Part shown: positions 24,266 through 35,129 of the stretch, piece by piece
How positions within the stretch are numbered: the stretch's first letter is position 1
Layout of the letters: every line of letters starts with the position of its first letter
The notes under the pieces: generated by a model
The model's database searches: none
What the model was told of the DNA's origin: nothing
What the model saw: only the letters and a program-made list of their open reading frames with translations
NCBI GenBank assembly: GCA_030549495.1
Contig: JAUIRK010000900.1
Span: 337,302 to 401,301, forward strand
Source: Nectonema munidae
Taxonomy: Eukaryota; Nematomorpha; Nectonematoida; Nectonematidae
Direction of reading: 5' to 3'
Length of the DNA stretch: 64,000 nt
Position numbers and translations under genes: made by a program

Positions 24266-24403
24266 CCGGGGAGTGTTTTCACCGAGAAGGCACAATTGCG
24301 CCGCTTGTATCAAACTATGAGGAAAGTGGGCTTGATGCGGGATCAAACCCAAGACCTTGAGTTATCGAAACCCAGCATCTAACCAACCTTACACACGCCC
24401 CCT
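24266..24403 (-). repeat. SINE-A, tRNA-derived (copy 3)
   Basis: A nearly full copy. The minus strand begins GGGCGTGTGTAAGGTTGGTT, has the B-box region (GGGTTTGATCCCGC, one change from GGTTCGATCC) and ends in the shared ACACTCCCC tail. It is inserted in, or abuts, the end of the LINE relic. Confidence 0.75.
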
Positions 24404-24514
24404 TTCTTTAACTAAAAAAATTTAGAGAAAAATATTTAAATAAGAGTTAAAATTTCTTTAACAAGCGTTACAAGCATATCGATTCAGTTAGGTAAGTTCT
24501 TTGATATTCTACAC

Positions 24515-24680
24515 CACTGGCAGATCCAGAGGGGGTCCACCTGGGCCTAGAACCCCCCTCAAGAAGAATGGCTTCAGGAATTCCTCTAACTGATTTTGCT
24601 CTTTCCTAAAGCATCAAAACTTGTATGTTAGTATTTTTTTAAAGTTGCCCCCCTATGGTCAATTTCTGGACCCCCCACTG
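24515..24680. mobile_element. hAT-type MITE with perfect 8-bp target duplication
   Basis: 166 bp, flanked on both sides by TTCTACAC (24507-24514 and 24681-24688). The ends read inwards CACTGGCAGATCCAGA and CAGTGGGGGGTCCAGA, imperfect TIRs of the CAGTGGCGGATCCAG type common in hAT MITEs. No coding capacity. Confidence 0.85.
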
Positions 24681-24987
24681 TTCTACACTACCAACCTACC
24701 ATTATAAAAATAAAATTTTTTAGTAGATGAGATAAGTAGCAATTACTTGATCAATATTTTTATTTAACATTTTTATAATAAAAATGGACTGGGAGGGGCG
24801 AGAATAACCAATAAGTACAGTTATTTGTAAAAAACATCAAAAATTTACCCTAAAAGTAAAATTTGAAAAGCTTTCTCATGTAAAGGTTTCAATATTATAT
24901 AAAACTTTTGCTAACTCAATTATATTTTTAAAAGAAACATTTGTTATACTTGAATGATTTCCACTTTTAGAATAGATTAACCATAAT

Positions 24988-25188
24988 TTAAATGCGTATG
25001 ATAAACAGTTTTTCGTACTTGCTTAATCCAAGTGATGGAAACATACAATGTGGACTGTGCACATAATAGGTTTCGCCTATTGAAAGCCCATCCCCACGCT
25101 TTGCACATTCGGATGGAGTGGAAGCCATAATAACAGATGTATTATGCAAGCTACCTGATACAGCTATTAAAACCGTTATATGTTTCAT
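24988..25188 (-). CDS. Small ORF with possible signal peptide (doubtful)
   Basis: 66 residues starting MKHITVLIAVSGSLHN, which could be a secretory signal, then SECAKRGDGLSIGETYYVHS and PHCMF. The GE-x-Y followed by Cys faintly recalls single-domain von Willebrand type C peptides, but only two Cys are present, so the frame may be one exon or chance. The 66 bases spanning its first codons and upstream region are repeated at 27667-27733. Confidence 0.25.
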   Translation of the reverse strand: MKHITVLIAVSGSLHNTSVIMASTPSECAKRGDGLSIGETYYVHSPHCMFPSLGLSKYEKLFIIRI

Positions 25189-25243
25189 CACTTTAATTGC
25201 CTAAGTCACAAGGTTTATAAAATTGTAGATTAGAAATTTAAAA
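25178..25243. repeat. 66-bp segment duplicated at 27667-27733
   Basis: ATATGTTTCATCA...GGTTTATAAAATTGTAGATT is present here and at 27667-27733 with about five differences. It covers the first codons of the small ORF at 24988-25188 plus upstream DNA. The copies are in the same orientation, 2.5 kb apart. Confidence 0.7.
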
Positions 25244-25463
25244 GTTCAAGTCTGAGAACATCAAAAAGTAAAAGAAGGAAGATTATAGATGTTAAACAAA
25301 ATTAAATTTATTAGTAATTATAAAATAAAAATGTTTTATTAATATTAATAAGCTTGAAAATTAGGAGGAAAGAAAAAGAATATAAAATGTTTTTAAAATT
25401 GAAGACGATACCTAAAAAAGAAAATATGCAGCCATAAAAAGTTGAGATTTCTAAGGAAACATA

Positions 25464-25685
25464 GAAATATTTTTAATCTAAATTTTATAGCACTTATGTT
25501 TAAAATACATATAAAAAATTATAAGCGACACTTGCCATGTGCGTTCGTTGTTTTATTGCAAGCATTTTGAGGACCAATAAATGCCTCAAATGCTTACAAT
25601 AAAACAACCAATGGCAAGTGTCACTTATAATTTTTTATATGTATTTTAAACTTAAGTATTATAACATTTAGATTAAAAATATTTC
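25464..25685. repeat. Foldback element with arms of about 105 bp
   Basis: The left arm (GAAATATTTTTAATCTAAAT, AAAATACATATAAAAAATTA, GACACTTGCCAT, TTGTTTTATTG, GCATTTTGAGG) is answered in reverse complement by the right arm, with a loop of roughly ten bases at 25575. No flanking duplication was found. Foldback MITE is the simplest reading; an expressed hairpin RNA is possible. Confidence 0.75.
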
Positions 25686-25689
25686 TTCG

Positions 25690-26694
25690 ATTATATATTA
25701 TATATTATATATGCTCGAATTAAACTTAAGGGTGATAAATCACAGTTATTTTAATATCAATTTTGAGAAAATCTTGACTATTTGATATTTTTTCAAAAAC
25801 CTTATTTAAACTGGATAAGAGAGAATTGTTCTATACGAATCATATGAAATAGGTTGTTTATTAGGTTATAGAACCGGCAAAATCTTACTAATTTTTAACT
25901 TATCAGGAAAACTACCTTGCTTTACGGAAGAGTTGAGCAAATTGGCTATCAATTTGCACATAACTTGTAAACTAAGAGTGAGTAAATTTCTAAATTCTAA
26001 TCACTTTATAGATTATTATTTGTTACTTTATAACTCATTATATATCATAATAGCCAGTAGTCTTTTGTCTTTCATCCGAAAAGAACCGGAACCGTTGGGA
26101 CGGTACGTTTCGTTAGTGGTGCATAGTTTATTTATACAAGTGGTAGCCAGGTTTGTTACCATGTGTATTGTGCTTGTTTTCTCTGTACATTTGTAAGGTA
26201 TCATATATGATACGCTTGACAAAAAACAGATTTGAATTAAAACAAAATTCTTATTTCAGTGTATTTTCTGTCTTAAACTTTAAATAATTATCGAAGATAC
26301 TGTATAAGCACCCACAACATAACCATAATGATACTTAATTAACCATTATTTTTAAATTTTATTGGAAAATGATTAAAATGGATCAGTTTATTTGTTGACA
26401 AATTTTACTTTTTTGTAACAGAACCGGCGGAAAACAAATTTGAATCCCACTACTGATCATAGCCTTATAATTATCTTCAAACTTTTCTTAGCAATATTCA
26501 AATATACTAACATATTTTATCATAAATGATTATCTACTGCGTGACTAAACATCAATAAAGATGGATTTTTTAAAGAAAAATACGAAGAAGATTTTGATAA
26601 TAGCCAGTCGGTATTAGAATAACTTTTGAATAAAAATTAAAAAAACAAAGCAGTAGGAACAGGCCTGTAGACAGAGAGGGCAAGGGGGGGGGGG
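25690..26694. other. Intergenic DNA with G-run
   Basis: A TATAT microsatellite at 25690-25712. At 26660-26698 a piece reading CAGGCCTGTAGACAGAG followed by a G-run of about 15 looks like a hAT MITE end; no partner end is seen. No gene. Confidence 0.4.
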
Positions 26695-26702
26695 GGGCTA
26701 AG

Positions 26703-27470
26703 GGAGACAATTTTTAGAAGTAAACCGCAAATTTGATTAACACTTATAGGTATTTTCACATCCTAAACGTAAAAAATGAGTCCAGAAATGAAACCAGCAT
26801 GGCCGATTTAGTATAGTGTAAAATTTGAATGAATGTTTTTGGAGATAATTTTTAGAAGTAAACCGCAGATTTGATTAACACTTATAGGTATTTTTAGATC
26901 CTAAACGTAAAAAATGAGTCCAGAAATGAAATCAGCATGGCCGATTTAGTATAACGCATATATTTTATGTTAAATGTGAAGGAATGTTTTTGGAGACAAT
27001 TTTCAGAAGTAAACCGCAAATTTGATTATTACTTATAGGTATTTTCACATCCTAAATGTAAAAAATGAGTCCAGAAATGAAAACAGCATGACCGATTTAG
27101 TATAAAAACATATATTTTATGTAAAATTTGAAGGTATATTTTAATAGATATATTTTTGATCAATCAAAATTTTGATTGACATTTTCTAAAAAGTAGCCAT
27201 GATTATTGAAAAAATTAAATATATAAAGTGTTATGCGTTCCAAACTGTATATAATTATAAATTTTCAGGGTATTATATAATATAGATCCTAAGTTATAAG
27301 GTTAAGTACAGATAATGTCAAAATTTTGCTGAAAAATTTTAATTTTTGATTTTGATTGACAGTTTTGAACATGAAGGGTCATTCAACTACCATGAAAATG
27401 GTTTCAAAAGATGCAGCTAGCGATTTTAGGAAAAGTCGCGTTTTACGCCCCCCAGCACTAATAGGGTTAA
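26703..27470. repeat. Long repeat 'R' with tandem units, unoccupied copy
   Basis: Three units of about 138-151 bp begin at 26703, 26841 and 26992 (GGAGACAATTTTTAGAAGTA ... GAGTCCAGAAATGAAA ... GGCCGATTTAGTATA). A unique section follows from about 27140, ending CACTAATAGGGTTAA at 27470. The same order occurs at 55778-56422 plus 61091-61376, where a 4.67-kb element has split it. Both copies end at TTAA after a G-run, hinting that R is itself a TTAA-inserting (piggyBac-like) non-autonomous element; its other end was not found. Confidence 0.8.
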
Positions 27471-27666
27471 AATTTAGTTTATTTTTCAAAAAATTCTGCG
27501 AAGAGTAAATATTTTTAATTTAAAATTTTATGTATATTGATAACTCATGACAAATAAGGTTAACGTAAATTGACGAAAATAAATTCCAAGCTTATTGTTC
27601 GCTTTAACAATAAAAAAGTTAATTTTATTAACTCTTCCCTATTGGAATTTCAGGATATTTTTAGCT

Positions 27667-27733
27667 ATATGTTTCATCATTTTAATTGCCTAACTCACAT
27701 GGTTTATAAAATTGTAGATTAGAAATTTAAAAC
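27667..27733. repeat. Second copy of the 66-bp segment at 25178-25243
   Basis: Same sequence and orientation as 25178-25243 with a handful of changes. Here the reading frame after MMKHI is not maintained. Confidence 0.7.
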
Positions 27734-28069
27734 TTTAAAACTTTAAAAATTTTTGAGAATTAATATTATTTTATTAAAAAAATAATAGGTAAAATTATTT
27801 AAAAAATTTGGGTATTTGTTCGTTTTTTTTATAAATTTAAATTCCATGGTTGGTTGGTTTTGACACAACTTGTAGATCTAAATAAGATCCAAAAGCTGCT
27901 TTACGGCTTCACCAAAAAGTTGTGCTTAGCGTCGTTAGAGTGTCACAACTGAAGAAAACGAAAAAAAGAAGCAGAGGAAATAAAGACATTACGATGAGAA
28001 AAAGTGAAAGAGTTAAAATAGGGTTAATGAAATTTTAAATAAAAATATGTAATAAGTGATTCATACAGG

Positions 28070-31000
28070 ATGGCAGCTTAGTATTTTTTCTATATCATCT
28101 AATATTGACGATAATTTTTTCAAAAGGTATGGGTGTTCTAAAATGTATTTAATGTCATTGATGTAGAAACCTTGTGTTTTCATGCAGTACATGAAAAATT
28201 GGTCACTGAGAGTAGATGTTTTAACACAAGAAAAAAGTAAGTGATTAGGACTTTCAACTGATTCAGAGCCAAAACGGCATCAATTATCAGAGCATTTACC
28301 CATTAAGTATAGGAAGCTTTTACACCTACAACAACCCGAGAGCGATCTTAGAACATTCGGTGGAAGAGCGTCACTTTTAAGTATTTTGTACGCTTTTTGA
28401 AGATGTGTGATACTGTTAAATAAAATTTTCTTTAAGTGCTTACTATTAAACCAGTACTGCATCCAAAATGCTTCGTTCTTTTTTTGACTGTTTTCTTAAG
28501 GGAGGCCAGGCATATCAAACTAGTTAGAGGTTCCATATTAAGTGCATTTTTGGCAAGTTTGCAAACGAACTCATTCCCATATATGTCTGCGTGACCTGGG
28601 CACCACATAATTCTTATATGAAAGTAGATACTTAATTTAGAGTAGAGGTATTAAATGCATGGTATAGGGTAGCAAGAGGATTTATTACGTAAGGCTTCGA
28701 TTAAGGAAATAGAGTCTGTAAAGAAAATGATGAGAGGAAAGTTAGAAAATTTGTTAGAATTTTCAAGAAGGTAACTAAAAGCAAGTAAAAGAGCATTACA
28801 CTCCGCGGAGTAAGAATATTTTGAATATTTTTATTTCAGAATATTTTGGGTGAAAGATGGCAAAAGATGCGGCGGATGGTGAGGTATTGGGATCAAAAGA
28901 TCCATCAGTAAATATTAAAAGAGCATGCGATGAATCAATAACTTTTTGGCAAAGAAAAACTGCTTTGGATTTTGGGTGGCAAATTGTAGTGTTGATTGTC
29001 AGGTTAGTTTATAGGATGGTTCCAAGCGCCAGTTGGAAGAAAAAAAAGTGTTGAAATATTTATAGAAAATCTTCTGAAAGTTGTTGTAATTCGAAAAAAA
29101 TTTTGCTGGTGAGTAGGAAAGTCCAAACTTAATATAGTTGGAATCTTTAAAGATAAAAGATAGTTTTTTGGACAATATCAAATTATCAATAAGAAGGTTT
29201 GGAGGAGGTATAAGAGAAGAAATCGAAATTAACAATTTTGGTGTAGAAACAGAGCATTTATTAGTATGGCGCAAAATCGAGTGGAAGAATGTGCTAAAAA
29301 TCGTCAAATACCTCTTATAATTAAAAATAAGGCCCTATGAAGCAATTCCATAGGTGAAAGATGGGACAATCACGTTGATGATTAACTTCTTTGAGAAAAC
29401 GTAGTGGTTCGGCCATTTGAAGTCTTTGATATTTTTGATCCTGGAAAATAAAAGATAACCTTTGTTAAGCTTTTCCTAAAAATGGCACCGCCAATTTAAC
29501 TTCGGTGTAAATGTGATCCCAAGGTACTTAACTGAAGTTAAGTATTCTTTGTTGTTATAGAATAAATCAGGGCATCTGTGAGATTTTTTCGAAAAGTTGA
29601 CAAGAGAACATTTGTTAGCATTGAATGAAAGATTGAGTAGAGAGGCAAAAAGTTGTGTTTTGTGCAATAATTTTTCAAGTTCTATAAGATTACTCGTTGG
29701 ATTTTTTCCAATAACACCGATGACTAAATCGTCAGAAAATGCTTGAAAAAAGCAGCCTTGACTCTCCAAAAATTCAAGTAATGGGTCAACAAGAATTATG
29801 AATAAGAGGTCTGAAAAACAACCCCCTTGAGGTGTAGAGCACAACAAAGTTATTTTGTGAATTAGGAAGATTTTTTAAAAAAAATTTTTCTATCATCCAA
29901 ATATGAAATCATTAATTCAGTAATATAAAGTGGAAACTTCATTTTATGCATATTCCTGATGATACAAGAATGCCATGCAGCGTTAAAGGCTCCTTCAAAA
30001 TCTATAAAAAAAAAGTGGTGAGACTTTGACTTTTCTTAAAGCATTCAAATATTGTAGATGTTAATCTATCAATTGCTATTTCAGAAGAGCGTTTAAACAC
30101 ATAAGCGAATTGGTACCTATTAATACATTTTGTTTTTTCAATGTGATCCAAAATACGTAGACGTAATACTTTTTCAAATACTTTGCCGAAGCAGGGGAGC
30201 AATGTGATAGGCCTATAGTTATCTAACTTATTATTCTTAGGTTTCTTCTTAGGTAGCAATATTATTTCCCCTAGTTTGAAAGTTTCAGGAAAATAACTAT
30301 GGGTAAGAAAAGAGTTTAATAGGATTAGAAGTTCCTGTTCAAAAAAGGGAAGAGCTAATTTGATAGAATGGAAAGTAACTTTGTCATAACCAGGAGCAGA
30401 GTTGGTGCTTAACAACTTCATACAAAATAGTAGTTCGTCAGAATTAATTTTATCGAAAGTAAGGCATTTATTTGGGATGGATCTCGGTGTAGGACAGTTG
30501 GTATAATTAGGAAAGAAATGATCTAATTTCTAAAGAGTCCATGTTATAATTAAGGACTTTGCCTTGATTTGTCAATAAAGAAACTCGCGCGGAGTATTGG
30601 TTAGATTTTGTGAGTACTCTTATTTTCTTCCATACATTAGTCGAATTAAAATTTATAAAATTTTGCCATTTTATTTTTTTGAAATGCAAAATTTTTTTCT
30701 ATAGAAGCTCTTAATATTATAAAAAATTCGAAAATCATCAATAATTCTGGACTTTTTAAACTTTCTGTAGGCAAATCTCAATATTTTTCTTAAATTGTGT
30801 AGATAAGGGTTCCAAAAGTCATTTTTACACTTGACTATAAATTTAGAATCTGACACTGCTTTGCTAATGCAAACATTCAAATTTTTAGCATATGTATCAA
30901 TTTCCTGACGTGTTTGGGGCTGGTTTTTCAAATGGTCAAAGCTGTTAAGATTATATTGCAAAGAATCAAAAAAGATGTAATTGTTTGTCAAAACTTTATA

Positions 31001-31665
31001 AAACGAAAAATTTTTCTTTTGGTTTAGCAGCTCTGTTTCAAAACTTAGAGTCAGTTCAATATATAGATGGTCAGAAACTGATGGCTCTTCCAAGATTCTC
31101 CAAGAACGGATAAAACTTAACATTTGATGTGAAGATAAACAAAGATCAACATGAGATTCAAAATGCTTTTCAGATCTTAAACAAGAAAAAGTTGGTTTTT
31201 TGTTATCATCAGTCAGTTGGAGATTGAATTCAAGCATTTTTCCAAACAAAAATTTACCTCTTGAATTGCATTTAATGTCCCAAAGTGAATGCCTAGCATT
31301 AGTATCTCCGATAATCAAGACTTTCTCTGAGTTAAGTTTGGATAAGATATTGGAGAAAAAGTATTCTATATAATGATTGGAGTAGGGTGGAAAATATACA
31401 GATATGCAAAAAAAAGAGGAAGAGTTTACATGACATATGGTTGTAGTGACAAAGTCATTGGATAGGTTAGGAAGAAAGGAAATATCAATATTTTTATGAT
31501 ATAAAATAGCAGAAAGAGAAGGTAGATTGCTGTGAAAAATACTATACCTTTTTAGTGGAAAGAGGGGGATCTTATTTTTATATATGTAGGGTTCATTTAG
31601 CAAAATTAAGATTGTTATAGGCTATTATAGATTTTCTAAGATTGATATGTAAAATCGAGAGAGTC
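28070..31665 (-). pseudogene. ORF2 of the LINE: endonuclease, reverse transcriptase, RNase H
   Basis: In order: APE endonuclease with LIIGDTNARHSLWDI, SHVDLCL and VSDHLYI (310 open codons, 31603-30671); RT with NSAPGYDKVTFHSIKLALP, LDNYRPITLLPCFGKVFEKV, CSTPQGGCFSDLLF and AFSDDLVIGV; thumb VKYLGITFTPKLNW; RNase H with ECNALLLAF, FFTDSISLIEAL, WCPGHADIYGNEF; and a C-terminal Cys/His tail (GSESVESPNHLLFSC) ending near 28070. The first 50 or so residues of the endonuclease expected after ORF1 are missing: only about 60 bases separate the ORFs. Roughly five frameshifts or stops elsewhere make it inactive. Confidence 0.85.
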
Positions 31666-32701
31666 ATTGAGAGTTTTCCATAAAAAAGTTGAGAGAATTC
31701 AAAGCAAAATTTTTCTGATTGTTAGCCTTCTTTAAATAGACAGGGCATGTTTTATCGTTAAATAGTTGATTGCCTTGACAATTACAACAACAAATAGAAG
31801 AATTACAAGAAATATCCTTGTGCCCTAATTTGCCGCATTTAAGCCATTTAGGATGCGCAGACAGACAATAATTCTGGTTATGTCTGTATTTTCCACAATT
31901 CTGGGACAAAAATGGTGTTTTCACGCATAATTCTAGGGTGAGGGCTGAGTATCCACAAAAAATTGAACTAAAATTGGAGAGATACCTTGCAATTTCTGGG
32001 TTGGTTGGCTCAATAATGGCAATGTTGAAGAACTTATGTTTTGTAATCACAATTTTGTTTAACACAATACTACTAAGTTTTGCTACATTATAATTGCAAG
32101 AATTGATAGAATTAACAACTTCGTTCTCATTTAACTCTTTGGGAATATTTTTAATAGCAAATCTAGGCTTATATTCTTTAGAGTGAATAATTTCAAACTT
32201 TTCCTTCAAAATATTCGATGTTACAGCTTTGTCATATTTATTTTCGAGGTTAATAGTTACGGTACCTCTTTGACTAACTTTTAAATTCTTAATTTGCACC
32301 TTATTTAAGTTTGGTTGTATTGAGGAAATGATAACTTTTTTAATTTCATTGATTTTGGATTTGTCGTGTTTGATTGCATTAGTTTTAATTTTAACACAGT
32401 TAGCTGGATTTTCTAAATCGCTCTTATGTTTGATATCTGAGACTACTTGTACATATGTAATGTTAGGATAGCCATCACTGGTCTTAGTCGTGTTACAAGT
32501 GAGTTTACTCACTAGGTATTCAATTAAAACATCTTTAACATCTGAAAAAATATTTTTAATAATGTTAGGCAGATCTATATTATCTAGATTCGTCAGAGTA
32601 AAATACTTCTCTTGGATTGAATCAAGAGATTTAGTAATGTTAAATTCAAAATTTGAGTCTCTTTTTGTCCTCTTGGGTGTGGGTGAGACTAAGGCTGCCA
32701 T
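31664..32701 (-). CDS. LINE ORF1 protein (CCHC zinc-knuckle), intact
   Basis: 345 residues, ATG at 32701, no break. ORF1 proteins of I/Jockey/R1 LINEs bind the element RNA in ribonucleoprotein particles. A middle region (about residues 100-250) follows the usual nucleic-acid-binding layout, with PRFAIKNIPKELNENEVVNS, and residues about 255-315 hold Cys/His-rich knuckles (CGKYRHNQNYC, KCGKLGHKDISC, CCNCQGN). The first knuckle has NCGKYRHNQNYC, a usual CxxC spacing partly changed. An open ORF1 beside a broken ORF2 suggests moderate age or recent chance survival. Confidence 0.75.
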   Translation of the reverse strand: MAALVSPTPKRTKRDSNFEFNITKSLDSIQEKYFTLTNLDNIDLPNIIKNIFSDVKDVLIEYLVSKLTCNTTKTSDGYPNITYVQVVSDIKHKSDLENPANCVKIKTNAIKHDKSKINEIKKVIISSIQPNLNKVQIKNLKVSQRGTVTINLENKYDKAVTSNILKEKFEIIHSKEYKPRFAIKNIPKELNENEVVNSINSCNYNVAKLSSIVLNKIVITKHKFFNIAIIEPTNPEIARYLSNFSSIFCGYSALTLELCVKTPFLSQNCGKYRHNQNYCLSAHPKWLKCGKLGHKDISCNSSICCCNCQGNQLFNDKTCPVYLKKANNQKNFALNSLNFFMENSQ

Positions 32702-32934
32702 CCTCTGAAAAAATTATATTTAGAAAAAAAAAACGTAATAAAATGAAAATTAAAGGAAAATATTTACTTGAAATTGAAGGCAGAAAATGATAGTAAGAAG
32801 AATAAGTGAGAAGTTAAGAAAAAGAAAACTGTTAGAAAACGATAATAAAAGAAGGATACGAATGAAGATTGTGACAAAATGAAACATTTACGCCACTACA
32901 CAACTTGACTGGAATTTTTTCTTAAATTCTATGG

Positions 32935-33589
32935 TGTATTTTTTTGAAATAAAAATGAAAAATATTTTTTATTTATTTATTTTTTAAAATTGTAATATTT
33001 TTCTTCGATTAGACATTGATTCTGATCATCGATACCACAGAAATGAAGGAAAAAAGTAAATTTTTGACATTTTTCAACTAAAAAAATCTTTTTTTTTCGA
33101 TAATATACCTATATTATATTTTTTCTAAATAAGAGACTCAAGATCTATAAGTATGTTATGTTTTATTTGATTATCTTGTATTCTAATTCTTACTTCGTAA
33201 TTGAGCATTAGTTTTCAAGCTTATTTTACCACTATTCCTTTTTTTCATTGTTATTTATATATTTTAATTTTCTTGCATTAGTTATTGACAAAATTATATA
33301 AATGCAAATAATTATTTTTTGTTCTATAAAATTTAAAAATATTTTTAACTAATTTATTTCTACCATCCCTTCCATTTAGAATTACACTTAACTTTTATAC
33401 TAAGTTAGTTATCAATTGCAAAAATTCTGTGGATTTGATTTTAAAAGTAAAAACTTTATTGAGTATAAAAAATCAAAATATTAACAGTTTACGTTATACT
33501 GTAATATTTTTTACATATGTATTTATAACATTTTACACATGTAGACTCACTTTTTTTTCATATTTTTCACAGATGTAACATCAGCTTCT
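32935..33589. other. AT-rich intergenic DNA
   Basis: No gene or bounded repeat recognised between the LINE and the piggyBac relic. Confidence 0.4.
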
Positions 33590-35129
33590 TTTTTGCTTCA
33601 CATGTCGTTTCTCTTGATTTGGCAAGGAGACGAACAAACCTTTTGGATTTTTTTAACATAAACTTTTGAACTAATTTGTCTAGGAAGGTCTTCTAGCTTT
33701 TATATTTGATCCTTAACAAGCTGCTTACCATAAGATTCAAGAAAAAATGTTAGCTTGTATGGACAATTTTGTTTCCATGTGTGATTTATTTCGGTAAAAA
33801 GAATATAAGCATTGAATGCTGATATATCTAGAATGTTATAAATAACGGCCGCAGGACAGCGATTTGTTCGACGACTCACAATGTAAAAAAAACCATTTGA
33901 TCTTAAGAGTCTACATCTCCTTTGGTATTATTGTAATCAGCAATAATTTTGGCATTTTTTTCCTGTCTGAAATTTCATTTTTATCATGAAAAGTAATTTG
34001 CATAATGACAATTTTATTTTTTTCGGTAAATAAGAAAATATCGCAGTGTCCTAACGGACAAGAATTTGGAAAAAATTTTCCCTTCATTAAAAAAAAGAAT
34101 AAAAATATTGAAAAAAATCAATGAAAAGATTACCTTGTGTGATCTAAAATTTTCTGGCAACGAAGTCTTATTTTTCCTCATAGTTCCTATGGAAGTTAAG
34201 TTTCTGCTCAAAATTTTTGTGTAAGAGGAAAAGAATAAAAAAATTATCGAATGTGATATTGTAGCCTTTCAAATTTTTTCATAATTCTAATACAACGGAT
34301 TCAGAACCAAAATTTTTTCCGTTCTCCAATTGTAAAATAAAATAGAGTTATAGAGTGTCCAAAACTTTATTCCATATTTGGCTGTTATATTGGGAAGGTA
34401 CTGCTTGAAAGGGGCTTTACCGCGAAACGCTTTTAACTGCTCATCAACAGTAATGAAAAAGTTTAGGTTACATGTTTTTTCAGAAAACGAACTCCACCCG
34501 CTCCATAATTCTCTGATTGAAGCAAATTTATCCTCACTTTTTCTAAGTCATCCAATTATAAAACGGCACAAATATTTTCAAAACGATGGTTTGTCATTAT
34601 TGCTGCGAAAATTGGTCTGCCATTCTCACAACTCCAAAGGTTCTTCGAAGCTTCGTTCTTTGATTTGTACACACCCAGCAAAATCAAAACCAAAAAGGCA
34701 TTCAGCTTTATATTATCCAAAGCCATCGAATTCTCACCAAAAATTACGTGTGCTCTTTTGTGGTGTTTTGGATAATAATCTTTTTAATTTTTTAGGGAAA
34801 AACAGTAGCAATGAAGACGCTTCATCATCGATACTCGAAATAGCGTAACCGGTGAGTCCAGGTACGTCTCGAATTATATTTGACGCAATACGTCGTCCAC
34901 ACGAAGGAAAAGGTTTAGCACTCCAATCAATTTTATTATCCCTTGATTTTTCAGTCAAGCGTTCGTTTTCAACAAAACTTGTTTCACTTTCGGAAGAAGA
35001 ATTTACTTCCATAAATGAGACATTTTTTTGACTTTCAGACGCATATTCAGCATCTGATATATCTGACTTAGTATTATTGTCAATTTTCTTTGATTTAGGA
35101 ATACGACAGATTATTTTTGGGTTTGACAT
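33590..35129 (-). pseudogene. piggyBac transposase relic
   Basis: Starting at the ATG at 35129, the first 131 codons are open: an acidic Ser-rich N-terminus, then WSAKPFPSCGRRIASNI and VPGLTGYAISSIDDEASSLLLFF, the piggyBac start. Later frames give RFENICAVL, VDEQLKAFRGKAPFKQYLP (the catalytic DEQ segment), SRNLTSIGTMRKNKTSLP and SRRTNRCPAAVIYNILDIS near 33840-33890. Frameshifts and stops interrupt it at several points after codon 131. The plus-strand frame at 34378-34848 is only its antisense shadow. Terminal repeats were not identified. Confidence 0.8.

Larger units (their letters stand above)
27850..32921 (-). mobile_element. Nearly full-length I-like LINE
   Basis: About 5 kb on the minus strand: 5' region beginning near CAGTCAAGTTGTG (about 32910), ORF1 (32701-31664), ORF2 with endonuclease, RT and RNase H (about 31600-28070), and a 3' end CAAAACCAACCAACC. 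TTAAATTCCATGG at 27837-27849 and TTAAATTCTATGG at 32922-32934 look like a 13-bp target duplication with one mismatch, although about ten extra bases lie between the right one and the presumed CAGTC start. RNase H downstream of RT and a CCHC-bearing ORF1 place it with the I/Jockey/R1 group, most like I. Confidence 0.8.

Noticed and set aside
28857-29320. Plus-strand ORFs over the LINE
   Set aside because: Antisense shadows of ORF2 on the minus strand.
34378-34848. 156-codon plus-strand ORF
   Set aside because: It is antisense to the piggyBac relic, whose motifs are on the minus strand.
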